DNA from: Phialocephala subalpina
Taxonomy: Eukaryota; Ascomycota; Leotiomycetes; Helotiales; Mollisiaceae
Assembly (NCBI GenBank): GCA_900073065.1
Contig: FJOG01000071.1
Location: forward strand, 97,447 to 110,962
Length of the DNA stretch: 13,516 nucleotides
Direction: 5' to 3'
The position numbers were made by a program, and so were the translations under genes. Each line of letters opens with the position of its first letter. Position 1 is the first letter of the stretch. Shown one piece after another: positions 1 to 9,411 of the stretch. Below the pieces are notes generated by a model. The model saw nothing but the letters and a program-made list of their open reading frames with translations. It searched no databases and was not told the DNA's origin.

Positions 1-1182
1 TTAATATATTAATTAATTTTCTTTAAAATAAATTTTATCGAATAATTTATTAAGAATTTTTTAAATATAAATTTATTATAAAATTTTATAAAAAATTAAA
101 TATAATATAAATTTGTAAAATCGAAAATTTAATACGATTAATATTTTAATAAAATATATTGAAATAATAAAAGATTTCTTTAAGCTAATTACTTCGATTA
201 AATATAAATATTAATTAGTTTATTTATAATTTTAATTTTTATAAAAAACGTAATTTAAAAGTTAATAATTTAAAAAATATATTATTAAATAAAATAAATT
301 TTTTTTTCGTAAAAGTATTTTTATAAAGCTTATAAAATAAAATAATAATAAATTCGATATAATATTTATATAATTAATTATTAATTTTTCATATAAAATA
401 CTAATTAATTACTTTTATATAAATTGCTAATTATATATTATTTAATAATATATAATATTAATTTTTAAATAAAAAGATTTTATTTATTATTTTAGTATTT
501 TTTTAATATATATAATTTAAATTATTAGATTTTTATATTTGAAATAATTATCTTAGAAAAGAATTAATTAGAATTAGATTTATATAATCGAAAAGAAATT
601 AAAATAATAATAAAAATAATAATAAATTATATTTATATAAAAGATTTTTTTTTATTAATATTAAATATTTTCTTTTAATTAATATATAATATAATAGGGC
701 TAATTATTAGATATTAATATTATTATTCTAAATTAAATTTAATATTATATATAATCCGATCTTAAATATATTAAAAGATTTGGTATTTTATATTTTTAAT
801 TCTTTAAATAATTTATATTTTAAAAAGTTTACTCCTTTATAATAAATAGATTATTAATCAAATATAATTACCAAAGATTAATATTTATTAATCTAATGAT
901 TATCAAATCGTTTTTTAAAAAAGAAAAAGAATAATAATAATCAAAATATAAATAATATATTAAGTATTAATTATTAAACTAAAAAAAAAATCTTTATAAA
1001 TTTTTTTTCATTGAAATATTTAATTAATATTATTATTATAACTCGTTAATAATATAGAAACCATATAATAATTCTAATACAAAGGGTATAACTTTATTAA
1101 TTACCCTAATAATATTCATTAAAAAATAAATTAGAAGTTTTTATAGAAATGAATATTATATAATAATTAGAAGTTAATCAAA

Positions 1183-1214
<32 letters not shown>

Positions 1215-1455
1215 CAATTGGAATAAATTAATTAATAATATAAAGTATATTTAATTTATAAAAAATAATTTCTATTTAAATTTATAATAGTAATATATTT
1301 TATAAATAAGTAATTAATATATAATCTAAAGATTAAATTAATTAAAATACGGAATAATATTATATTTAATCGGAATCTTTTTATAATTAATAGGCGAGTA
1401 ATAATAATAACTATATATAATAAGTCTTTTAAATATTAAAGAAAGATTGAATTTA
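1..1455. repeat. AT-only block, RIP-like (left flank)
   Basis: The stretch is almost wholly A and T; for example 61-120 holds one G and no C. No CpA occurs in the first 360 bases (the first is at 390), while the few remaining cytosines sit mainly in TCG, ACG or TCT contexts. TpA is everywhere. CpA loss with CpG kept is the known signature of fungal repeat-induced point mutation acting on duplicated DNA such as transposons. No open frame, terminal repeat or recognisable transposon protein survives, so the identity of the original element cannot be told. The change to normal composition is abrupt, at about 1455-1470. The RIP reading is inference from base context; that this is an AT-rich block is directly visible. 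Confidence 0.85.
1184..1214. repeat. (TAA)n microsatellite, about 10 units
   Basis: An uninterrupted run of about ten TAA units lies inside the AT-rich block, flanked by AAG on the left and TCAATTGG on the right. It is a simple-sequence repeat and probably polymorphic in length. Confidence 0.9.
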
Positions 1456-1535
1456 TATTCCGTTGCTTTCTAGACCAACTAAGCCAGGTTATTGCATAGT
1501 ATTTGGTCCTCTTTCAACCGAAAGAATGGAGTTGA

Positions 1536-3143
1536 TATATCCCAGGTCCGAGAGATATCATGTTTGAGGAGAAATCACTGATTAAAAAGACTCTCATCGA
1601 TAAGGACTTTGTGAAAGCACCGGTTTACGAAACCGTTCGCATACATCCAAATGTTACAAGTCTCATTACTGAAAGGGACCGAGCTGCGTACAGACAGAAG
1701 GTGAACGCTGCGCCTCACCTCAAAATTTCTATGCTCACTCAGCGACGCTTGATCTCTCCTGGCTTCTCCATCAGCTATTTGAATGGCTTAGAGCCCCTCA
1801 TGAAGGGATGTCTGGACGTTCTCGAGAGATGCTTGAACAAGGAATGCGAGAAAGCCGGTGGTTATGCTGTGATTAACATGTCACAGATGCTAGGAAATTT
1901 GACTTCGGTATCTCTACTCTGTGGTTTCTGGGACAATCTGCTGATATATATCAGGATGTCACGAGTGCAACATCTTTCGGGGGTTATTTTGGCCTGGTCG
2001 AGTCAAACGACATGAAGATGAAGAATATGGTCATGGACCGTCTGAAACGAGCCGCTCTCGATGTACAACTCCCATTCATTAAGTATCTTCCATTCGTTCC
2101 TCCGTCCCAAGGGGAAGGATTGAATGATATCATTGATAACATTGTCGCCACGCGAAAATCAGAAAGTAAGAAGCCGAAAGAAAGATCTTCTCCAGATCAT
2201 CGTCGATGTCAATGAAGAGAATTCAGAAACTTTCACACATTTGCATGTCAGAGAAGAGATGTCGTTGTTCGTGTAGGGTTGGAAGTAAGTAGTGAGATTG
2301 CGCGCTGATATTTGTAGGATTGCTGGAGCAGATACGACAAGTACGACGGCAGCGTTTACACTTCTCCTGCTTGTGCACAATCAAGATAAGCTCAAGAAGC
2401 TGGTGGAGGAGATTGATTCCGCCTTTCCTTCGAAAACAGATTCTATCACGTTCGCAAAGACGCAAGATCTGCCTTACTTGAATGCAGTCATTAATGAGAG
2501 TATGAGACGGATGCCAATCGTCGCTATGGGTACGTCAAACGATCATTTCTTTCCGTGGCGTCCTGTCCGAAAAGGACTCTTGCCCATTTTTTCCCCCTAC
2601 ACCTTCCACCGAGAGATATCTTCACCTCGCAGTATATTGGGATCGAGGCACTCACTAACTTGAGAGTAGGTCTTGCACGCTGGACAGAAAAACCCTCTAT
2701 CATCTCTGGCTACGAGATTCCAGCAGATGTGGGTACAGTATCAAAATTTGAAGATGACAGCTGATCATGTATTCAGACCATTGTATCCCCCGCTATTGGT
2801 CAATTAATGAGAGATCCTCGTGTCTGGCCAGATGCAGAGAAATTTATTCCCGAACGATGGCTAGAAGCATACAAAGGGGTAGAGGCTGACAAAAAAGCTT
2901 TTTATCCTTTCTCTTCGGGATCTAGAATTTGTCCGGGACAGCAGTGAGCTTAATTTCTGGCTCGATCTGGGGGCTTTTTGCTAACACAAACAGATTCGCA
3001 CTGAAAGAATTACGACTCATCCTTGTGACTCTCATCCGACGTTACGAATTGAGTCTTATACCCGATTAATCCACCAGATGAGACTTCATACCGTTCCTTG
3101 GTTTACTCAAGGGGTTTACAACGCGGGAGTGAAACGAAGATAG
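1536..3143 (+). pseudogene. Cytochrome P450 pseudogene (class E, group I type)
   Basis: Spliced translation gives about 400 residues of a fungal P450 monooxygenase, a heme enzyme normally anchored in the ER. Landmarks in order: FVKAPVYET region (about 1608-1634), RDRAAYRQK|RRLISPGFS across intron 1, I-helix AGADTTSTT (about 2322-2348), K-helix ExxR (ESMR, 2496-2507), FIPERW (to 2860), and heme loop FSSGSRICPG (2909-2938) with the Cys ligand codon at 2930-2932. Six GT-AG introns fit: 1701-1742, 1908-1954, 2273-2317, 2530-2669, 2729-2776, 2944-2993, most with clear branch points. Defects: the roughly 90-100 N-terminal residues (membrane anchor) are missing at the AT-block junction, with a TGA at 1533. 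A one-base frameshift lies near 2178-2184, where the frame must shift to read KDLLQIIVDVN. A TAA at 3067-3069 stops the frame, and the usual P450 C-terminal tail (MRLHTVPWFTQG) is found shifted at 3078-3143. The P450 family number and substrate cannot be assigned. Sequencing error is the alternative for the small lesions. Confidence 0.88.
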
Positions 3144-4469
3144 CTCAAGTTCATATCTGGTATTGCATTGAAGGTGAACGAACCCCTTTCCCGAGCTTCT
3201 CGGATCTCTCTGATTTGAATAGGTCATTACTTAGGAGAACTCTCAAATCTCAAACAAATTCTTCCGACTTTACCCGCATCATCAGCATGTGAAATCGTCC
3301 CTGAGACGTAATCAAGCTTCGTTATCATCCATTTCCGTTTTGCCTTTGGTATATGGAGGGATATCACAGATATTCGAACGGCGAGGAGGAGCGAGTGTCT
3401 TCCTAATGCCACACTCACTAAGGCGTTTTTGAAGTTTCTGTTCATATCAATTCGGCCGAGAGCGCATGGGAGAAAGGAGCATACATCTTTGACCAAGCTC
3501 AATGTTGTTGCTCTCCATCTTTCGATCAGTGCAGACTCGGCATCGACTGGATGATTGAATGGCTTCAACGATCTTGAGAAGACGTACGCTCCAGAAGATG
3601 AAGTCGTATCCTTCGGCGACGGTTCTACTCCTCACATGCCTGGATCCTTTCGTACACATGTATTGATCTTGGTGGACCAGACTTGGCAATTTTGGGTCAT
3701 GAGACTTTTGGAATGGCTGAAGCCTCCATGATGTTGATAAACTTTTCACTCCATACTTTCATTTGGGCATCGAGGAGTCTGCAGATCTAGCGCAATCAGG
3801 TGTTAGGTCAGTGGAGAATGGAGAATACTTTCAATGTCTGCACCAAATGTGAAAATTTCTATTAGAGCCCTTGATTTCCAGACTTATTGCTCTCTCTACC
3901 ATGAAGTGACACAGTCAGTCGAGTGACTCCAAGAGGAGGGATTCGTCCTGGTACACACCCAATGAGCCGAGAAATCTCAGATGGTATATGAGAATTCGGT
4001 GCTGCACTTACTACTGCAGTATGCCAGATCATGAGTCGTCTCTACCGATATTTTGAGATGTCAGTGAGATCTAGACTTCCTCGAGTACAAGCCTCGTTCT
4101 GCTTGGCAAGACTGGACTCCTAGGAACGAATCTGGGATCATGAGCTCCTTAATTAGTCATGCTGTACAATCAGAAGGTGAAGACTGGCTATGTCTGAAAG
4201 TTGGGACCAAGGCCACCGTTGGCAAACAAGGCCGTGACGGTCTTGCATCAATGGCGATGGAGGTGAGGGTTTCCTGCAGAATTTCGCTGAAGTGCTGGAG
4301 AATTTAGGGCTGGTGGTTCCGATCAGTTGCTCTTTGACTAGTACCTCGAGCTCGATCGAGCATATCTTGCCACGAATTCAATTGTCCTGATTCCTGACTC
4401 CTCATTCAATAATAAATTTCGAGTCGGCTCTCGGCTCAATGAAGCCTCCTCTCTTACGATATTTGTTAG
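3144..4469. other. No intact gene; possible eroded coding sequence
   Basis: Base composition is normal but no frame stays open long enough with recognisable protein content. On the plus strand 3440-3760 shows short protein-like pieces in different frames (for example NDLEKTYAPEDEVVSFGDG near 3562-3620), and the opposite strand has open frames of 100 and 113 codons over 3227-3749 with no family I recognise. The stretch 3780-4300 gives only short fragments. This could be a much-decayed gene between the P450 and the MAPEG promoter, or plain intergenic DNA. I see no RNA gene or terminator signal. Confidence 0.3.
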
Positions 4470-4608
4470 CCAATCGGGTTGTCAAAGCGGGGGCAAACCG
4501 AGCTCGTGGTCTGCGCCGCATCCCTGCAGTATAAAGTATAAAGTAATTATAAAGGCCGCCACCTCCCTCCTTTCAATTTCATTTCGTGTAAACAACTCAA
4601 ACTCAATC
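4470..4608 (+). promoter_or_regulatory. Promoter and 5' leader of the MAPEG gene
   Basis: A CCAAT box lies at 4470-4474. Three TATAAAG elements follow at 4530-4536, 4537-4543 (a direct tandem copy) and 4548-4554, about 55-80 bases before the ATG. Downstream is a pyrimidine-rich patch (CCTCCCTCCTTTC, about 4562-4574) and a CA/A-rich leader ending in CTCAATC before ATGGC, which is typical of fungal core promoters and leaders. The elements are visible; that they drive transcription is inferred from position. Confidence 0.6.
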
Positions 4609-5301
4609 ATGGCATCTCTCGCAACCACCCTCGGGCTCAGGGCCTCGTCTTTACATAATCTAACGATTCCAAATTACGCACCAGCCTTCGTCAGCTTCCA
4701 CTTCATTTTTTCGTACTGCGTTCTTGCTCCACGCCATTTCAAGCAAATATGGGGCATCGATCACAATGTTTCACCAAGGGAGGATCTAGCCAAGTATGGT
4801 GATGCTGCAGTGAAGTCGGGGAAAATCACTCAGAAACGGCTGGAGATGATGAAGCGTAATGAGTCCGCGCACGCAAACGCCATCGAGAATTACATTTTGT
4901 TCGTTGGAGCGATCAGTTTCGCTACATTTGTCGGGGTGGAGAGAGAGTTGGTCAATCGTGCAGGACTTGTATACACGATTGCGAGAGTTGCGTATGGATT
5001 TATTTTCATTTTTGTGGACCAGCCAGTCTGGAGTTTGCTTAGGACTACTGCTTGGTGGGTGGGGAACATAATTAAGTTGTCTTTGGTTGCTGCGTACGGT
5101 TGGGAAGAAGTTGAATATAATTTGAGTGAGCGATCTTCAAGGGGAAGAACTGAGAACGAGTTTTGTATGAATATGCACCAATCTGGCAACAGTAACAGAG
5201 TATGTGAGAGTTTATTGAAATTCTCAGGGCCCACGATGGCCTATTTCACCCCTCCAACCATCCTCACCACCAAGCTACTCGTCTCGGACCTCTTTTCTTG
5301 A
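4609..5301 (+). CDS. MAPEG-family membrane protein
   Basis: The product belongs to the MAPEG superfamily (membrane-associated proteins in eicosanoid and glutathione metabolism; microsomal glutathione transferase-like), integral membrane proteins usually active on lipid or electrophile substrates with glutathione. The family core spans about residues 20-170 with four hydrophobic segments (about 24-42, 94-110, 116-136, 146-163). It contains the fungal signature DHNVSPREDLAKYG (51-64) and the MAPEG motif RNESAHANAIENY (83-95). The ATG at 4609 follows a good leader and TATA elements. The frame gives 230 residues, longer than the 150-180 usual in fungi; the last 60 or so have no membrane or family character. 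A GTGAGC donor at 5126 with acceptors at 5192 or 5198 would remove most of that tail and end the protein at a TGA at 5216-5218, giving about 180 residues. Which end is real needs transcript data. The exact substrate is unknown. Confidence 0.85.
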   Translation: MASLATTLGLRASSLHNLTIPNYAPAFVSFHFIFSYCVLAPRHFKQIWGIDHNVSPREDLAKYGDAAVKSGKITQKRLEMMKRNESAHANAIENYILFVGAISFATFVGVERELVNRAGLVYTIARVAYGFIFIFVDQPVWSLLRTTAWWVGNIIKLSLVAAYGWEEVEYNLSERSSRGRTENEFCMNMHQSGNSNRVCESLLKFSGPTMAYFTPPTILTTKLLVSDLFS

Positions 5302-5430
5302 TTTTCGGAGTCTTCAATTCTACCCCGCTGCATTTCTCCTGTGCAAGAAGTGCTTGCTGTTGTTTTCAATGTAGAATCCATGTATCACCACGCCGTGGCA
5401 GGCGACACATCTCCGCAGAAGTCCCATCAA

Positions 5431-5637
5431 TTAGCCCAATGTGACGCGCTTCAGCTCTTTGGGCTTGGGCGCGCTCTTCTTGGCTTGTTTCTTTTGCTCG
5501 TGGAGCTCTTTCTTAGAGAGAGCTTCGAGTTGGAGCTTTGACTCGAGTGTTTCGTCGGGTTATTGGTAGACAAAGTTTCCAAGGGCATCCTTGAGATTTT
5601 CTTGGACTTTAGAGGCTTTCATTTTGGTGAGATCCAT
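5431..5637 (-). pseudogene. Small lysine-rich ORF broken by one stop codon
   Basis: On the minus strand an ATG at 5635-5637, preceded by a fungal-looking leader (CAACACCAACCAAACGCCAAC), opens 25 codons (MDLTKMKASKVQENLKDALG...). A TAA at 5560-5562 follows, and then the same frame runs 42 more codons to a TAA at 5431-5433. The second part is strongly charged (LESKLQLEALSKKELHEQKK, ending KELKRVTLG) and probably helical. Protein-like content on both sides of one in-frame stop suggests a small gene of 68 residues with a nonsense mutation; a CAA or GAA to TAA change would explain it. No family recognised. It faces the MAPEG gene tail to tail. It could also be a chance frame, or the stop a sequencing error. 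Confidence 0.4.
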
Positions 5638-6534
5638 GTTGGCGTTTGGTTGGTGTTGTGATGGTGGTTAGGGTTTGAAGTTGAAGTTGCTCTGATGTTT
5701 GAGTGCTGAATGACTTTTATTTGTGAATATTTGGTGTGATTAAATTACAATTTCTTCTGTGGCATGATCTAGGTGCCGACTAGTCTAAGATAGAAAATCA
5801 TAAGGTTGGGGCCGATGAAGCACCAAGTGGGCCCACGGTCCGGTCTGTACCTATGTCACCAGCATGTAATTGGAGCTTCAACGGGGAACGAGTCGGCTCT
5901 CTTTCCAGGCCCGAAGTCCAGATTCCAGAATCTTGACATGGCACGACTTTGAAACTGAAGACAATGTTTCCCAGACTTCTTCCGCTGGAACAATGGAACA
6001 TACCCAAGTGGTTTTTTGGTAAATGATCCGATCTACATATTCCCATGCCCAGCATATTGGTGGTAAGCGCCATCCAGCTAGCATGGCAGTCTGTAGCTGT
6101 CAGCTTACAGAGTTTCGATATGCTACTCGCAAAGTGAGCATCCTGCTCACCTCAAATGGCAGGTGTGGTAAAGGAGAAGAATTGAGTGCAAATTCAGTAC
6201 GATTGTATGACCAGATCTGCAAGTATCAGAGTTGTGAACATTAATGGAGATTTTCAAAATTGTTTGAAGTAGCTGTGGCCATCCACTTGTACTGGCACTG
6301 TTGATAGAAGTCAAGATTTAAACAGTCCTCACTCTGTCACAGGCTCCCTCCTCAACCCCATTCGTCTCGAAATGGTGCAATCAATGGATCTGATTCTTTA
6401 CAATTATTAAAATAAACATAGCAGAATAGCTTAAAAGCCGGAAATCCATGCATATGAACATGGTCCTTGAGAAATTAAAAACCTCCAATGCCCCACATTC
6501 GGCTACTGCTCTAGCTCAAAGTCAAGATGTCCAA
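5638..6534. other. Intergenic, nothing recognised
   Basis: The segment between the small minus-strand ORF and the catalase stop codon has only short open frames (up to about 90 codons) without recognisable motifs, consistent codon patterns or splice sites. It should hold the promoter of the small ORF near 5640-5760 and the 3' end of the catalase transcript near 6400-6534. Confidence 0.6.
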
Positions 6535-8797
6535 TCATCCACAAATGGCTTGGACATCATCCAGGGGGAGGCGTTCGGGATACCTTCCTGGCATGGCAAT
6601 TGCTCCAGCAATGTCCTGTGCCAATGTGCTTGCGGAACTCTCACTGAAAAGGCCGATATTTGTCTGAGGCTGCAGAGTTCGGAAGAGTGTCGAGGCACCC
6701 CCGAGAGCTCCAATCGGCTTGCCGTGAGTGTAAGCTTCCTGAATAAATGCCTGCATGTCAGGGGACAGGGTATTGTTGCCAACCACAATGAGGGCGTCGA
6801 AGAAGACACTTGATGTGGTAATGTAACTTTGAGTCGCCGATACCCCTCTGCTTAAGAGACCTTGGTGGGGTCCAATGACATCAAACAGCAGTTGCTGCCC
6901 ATCAAATACCTGCTGCAAGGCTGCGAGATCGCTCGTTGACGGTCCGGCATTATCTGTGACGATTCCAACTGTGAGGCCCACCACAGGTTGTGGCGTCTCG
7001 TACTGCAGAGGATACTGCGAAGGATATGTAATTCCAGAAACATTTGGGCTTCCCTGCGCGGCTGGCAAGGCGATCCCCAGGCCAAATGCCACTCGGCGGG
7101 CCAGGCAGTTGTCGATGGAGTTCAGGACTTTGTTGACAAAGTTGATCTTGACATCCTGATCCGCGACCGAGCCAACTTCCAGACGATACCCGTTCACAGT
7201 GTGCTGTTGCGAATAATTGTTCTGTGAGTTGAAGAAGATGGCCGCTTGCGCAAAAGGATCGTTGTTGAATTCGTAGCGTCCAATACGGCCATTGAAGTTT
7301 TGATTTCCATAACCATATGCTTCTGGTCCTGATGCCACATGAGTACCTCCGATGCCATTTGGGCTTGATGCTGAATTGCCTTCGTAGAGGTACATTTGCA
7401 TAAGACCGTCACGGAAGTTGTTGTTGACTGGTACAACAGGAGAATTGACACCCATCTCCACAAAGTTTTCGGACCCATGTCGGTAGTGATGGGTTTCGTC
7501 GTAGGCCAAGAGACGCCAGCTAATAACTGGATCTGGTATGAAAGAGATACCAGTCACAACATTGGCAGGGCTGAATGCGACTTGCTCAGTCTCGGCGAAG
7601 TAGTTGGTTGGGTTTCGATTAAGAGTCATAGTTCCTAGAGTAATAGGGGGGTTTTCTTCAAACGGAACCACTATTGTTGGATCGAGCAGGTCATAGTTCT
7701 TATACATAAACTCCTCGTTGTCAGGAAAGAGCTGCACTTTGAGATCATATTCGGGGAATCTGCCGGCCTCAATGTTGTTGTAAAGATCCGCTCGTTGAAA
7801 TTGAGGCAACTTTCCAGCTATCTTCGTCATCTCATCTTGCACATTGGATCGATAGCCAAGTTTAGGGATGAAATACCACTTAAATAAAGTGGTGGCGCCT
7901 TCTGCATTGATGAAGCGATATGTAGAAACGCCTGCTGATCCGTGATGGCGTGAAGTCCTAGGAATTCCGAGGTCGCTCAACACATTCATGACTTGGAAAG
8001 CGCTTTCTGTTCGTTGAGTGAAGTAGTCGTATGCGGTTGAATGAGCAGCGCCGACTATCAGAAATTAGCTGAGAAGAGAACCCTAATCAATAAAACGCCT
8101 TACATGCTGGAAACCCTGTGTCAGGTTCTTGCTTAAGGGCGTGAACAACATCAGGGAAAAGAAGCCCGTCGTTGACTAGGAAGGAGGGAAGGTGAAGTCC
8201 CAGAAGATCATGATTGCCACATTGAGTATATAGCTTCGTTGCAAAACCACGTATGTCACGGTCGACGTCTCCTCCTCCAGCTGGTGAAATAACGGTCGAG
8301 AATCGTGCAAAGGTATCGCTTACTGCGCCGGCTTGCAGGAAGCAAGCTGAGGTCAAGTTGCTGTGATCTCCATTTGAAACGAAAGTTCCGTATGCGCCGT
8401 GGCCGACAGCATCTAGAAGATAGTTAGTAAATGTTTATTTGGCATGCTTGAGGAGAAAAGAGGAGGCAAGCGAAGACTATCTACTTACGAACAACTCTTT
8501 CGGCTTGACGTTCTTTGGCAAAATGGAGGATCTTCTTGCGACCAATAGTATCTTCCAGGAGAACAGGGCCTCGGGGGCCAACTTTCAACGAGACGGTTAG
8601 GTTGACGGGTACGCCAAGTTCTCCAGTTTCCGTCTGGCCCATTGTGTTGCGTCTCAAGCCGGCCAGTTGGTCTTGCTATTCAGGGAGTCAGTGTATCAAC
8701 TTGAGGGTTCCTGATTGATTGTTGATACCTTTGGAGTCTGCGAAAACACAGCTGGCGGCAGGCTCAAAGCCAGGCTGATGAATAAAGTGAAATGCAT
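6535..8797 (-). CDS. Secreted large-subunit catalase-like protein, four exons
   Basis: Exons on the minus strand are 8729-8797, 8489-8675, 8104-8412 and 6535-8054. Introns of 53, 76 and 49 bases have GT-AG ends, and the joined frame is 694 codons plus TGA. Residues 1-19 (MHFTLFISLALSLPPAVFS) are a signal peptide, so the protein should be secreted or wall-bound. The heme-catalase core follows, and a C-terminal flavodoxin/DJ-1-like domain typical of large-subunit catalases runs about 546-680 (from VGLTVGIVTDNAG). Retained: distal His86 in ERVVHAVG, its codon split by intron 2; the ARFSTV and RDIRGFATK segments (121-145); LNRNPTNYFAETEQ (333-346); proximal Tyr373. Altered: the GNN(T/I)P segment that carries the catalytic Asn reads GLHLP (157-161), and the Tyr loop is RLLAYDETHHYR (369-380) instead of the usual R-x-F-x-Y-x-D-T-Q. 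Normal catalases split hydrogen peroxide; with these changes dismutation may be weak and a peroxidase or peroxygenase role is possible. The gene looks intact. Confidence 0.93.
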
Positions 8798-8869
8798 CTC
8801 AAGGTGTGAATGATGTTCTTGTTTCTTTGGTTATTCCTGGAGAAGAATGTAGACTCGTTGAGGCAGGCA

Positions 8870-8886
8870 GCACAATATATATGTGA
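8870..8886 (-). promoter_or_regulatory. TATA-like element upstream of the catalase
   Basis: On the minus strand an ATATATAT core (8875-8882) lies about 80 bases before the catalase ATG at 8797. It is followed by a leader containing CAAGAACATCATTCACACC just before the start codon, a spacing usual for fungal core promoters. Function is inferred from position only. Confidence 0.45.
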
Positions 8887-8952
8887 TTGATTACGCATGC
8901 GCAATCTTGTTCTCGGACTTTTTCCAACATGTGAGCATAATGCTTTGGCGAA

Positions 8953-9411
8953 ATGCTTGCATGGGCAGCATGGCTTGTATCGTGGAATCAACTGTGTGAA
9001 TACGATCGTCCAACAGTGATTCCAGTAGAGACTCGCATTCCAATTCCCAAATACGCCCAGCTTACGGATGTGGAATATTCTGTTAAAAAGTCTTGGACTG
9101 ATGACTCTCCTAGCCCGTCAAAGAAGAATAGACGGCACGGATGCTGAGTGGTGGTCTTTACCGACTTTACAAACAACTGGCGCAGCAAATCGACCCTGGT
9201 TCTCTACATCTGGAATTGAGAGACACCTTGCATCGGGAAGACCGGCCCGATTGAACTCATCGAGTGCTTCCGTGTGTATATGGAACTTAAGAGGAAAGAC
9301 GAAAAAATACAGCATCGCATACGCATCCTCGAGACAGATACGTGGAGGGCTCCAGAAATGACGGGCCTCCTGGGGCAAGTCAGACATTGTTGGAATTGTG
9401 TTCAGCACTAG
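8953..9411 (+). pseudogene. Possible broken gene of unknown function
   Basis: Three protein-like segments follow one another on the plus strand. The first (8953-9147) includes IPIPKYAQLTDVEYSVKKSW. The second (9141-9251, another frame) starts MLSGGLYRLYKQLAQQI and ends LHREDRP. The third (from about 9247, back in the first frame) reads PIELIECFRVYMELKRKDEK and runs to a TAG at 9409-9411. The last two make continuous amphipathic, charge-rich sequence if the frame changes by one base near 9246. Either two frameshifts or an unrecognised intron would be needed. The opposite strand also has a 96-codon open frame here (9118-9408), so even the strand is uncertain. No family recognised. It lies head to head with the catalase, whose promoter it would share. 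Confidence 0.25.

Noticed and set aside
1..1455. AT-only block as a mitochondrial DNA insert
   Set aside because: No mitochondrial protein, rRNA or tRNA piece is visible, and the selective loss of CpA with CpG kept fits RIP better.
6448..6813. 121-codon plus-strand frame over the catalase 3' end
   Set aside because: It is antisense to the C-terminal domain of the catalase, with no motif or splice support.
6535..7989. Catalase read as a 484-residue single-exon protein starting at 7989
   Set aside because: That Met is internal (residue 211); three upstream exons supply the signal peptide, distal His and N-terminal catalase core in a continuous spliced frame.
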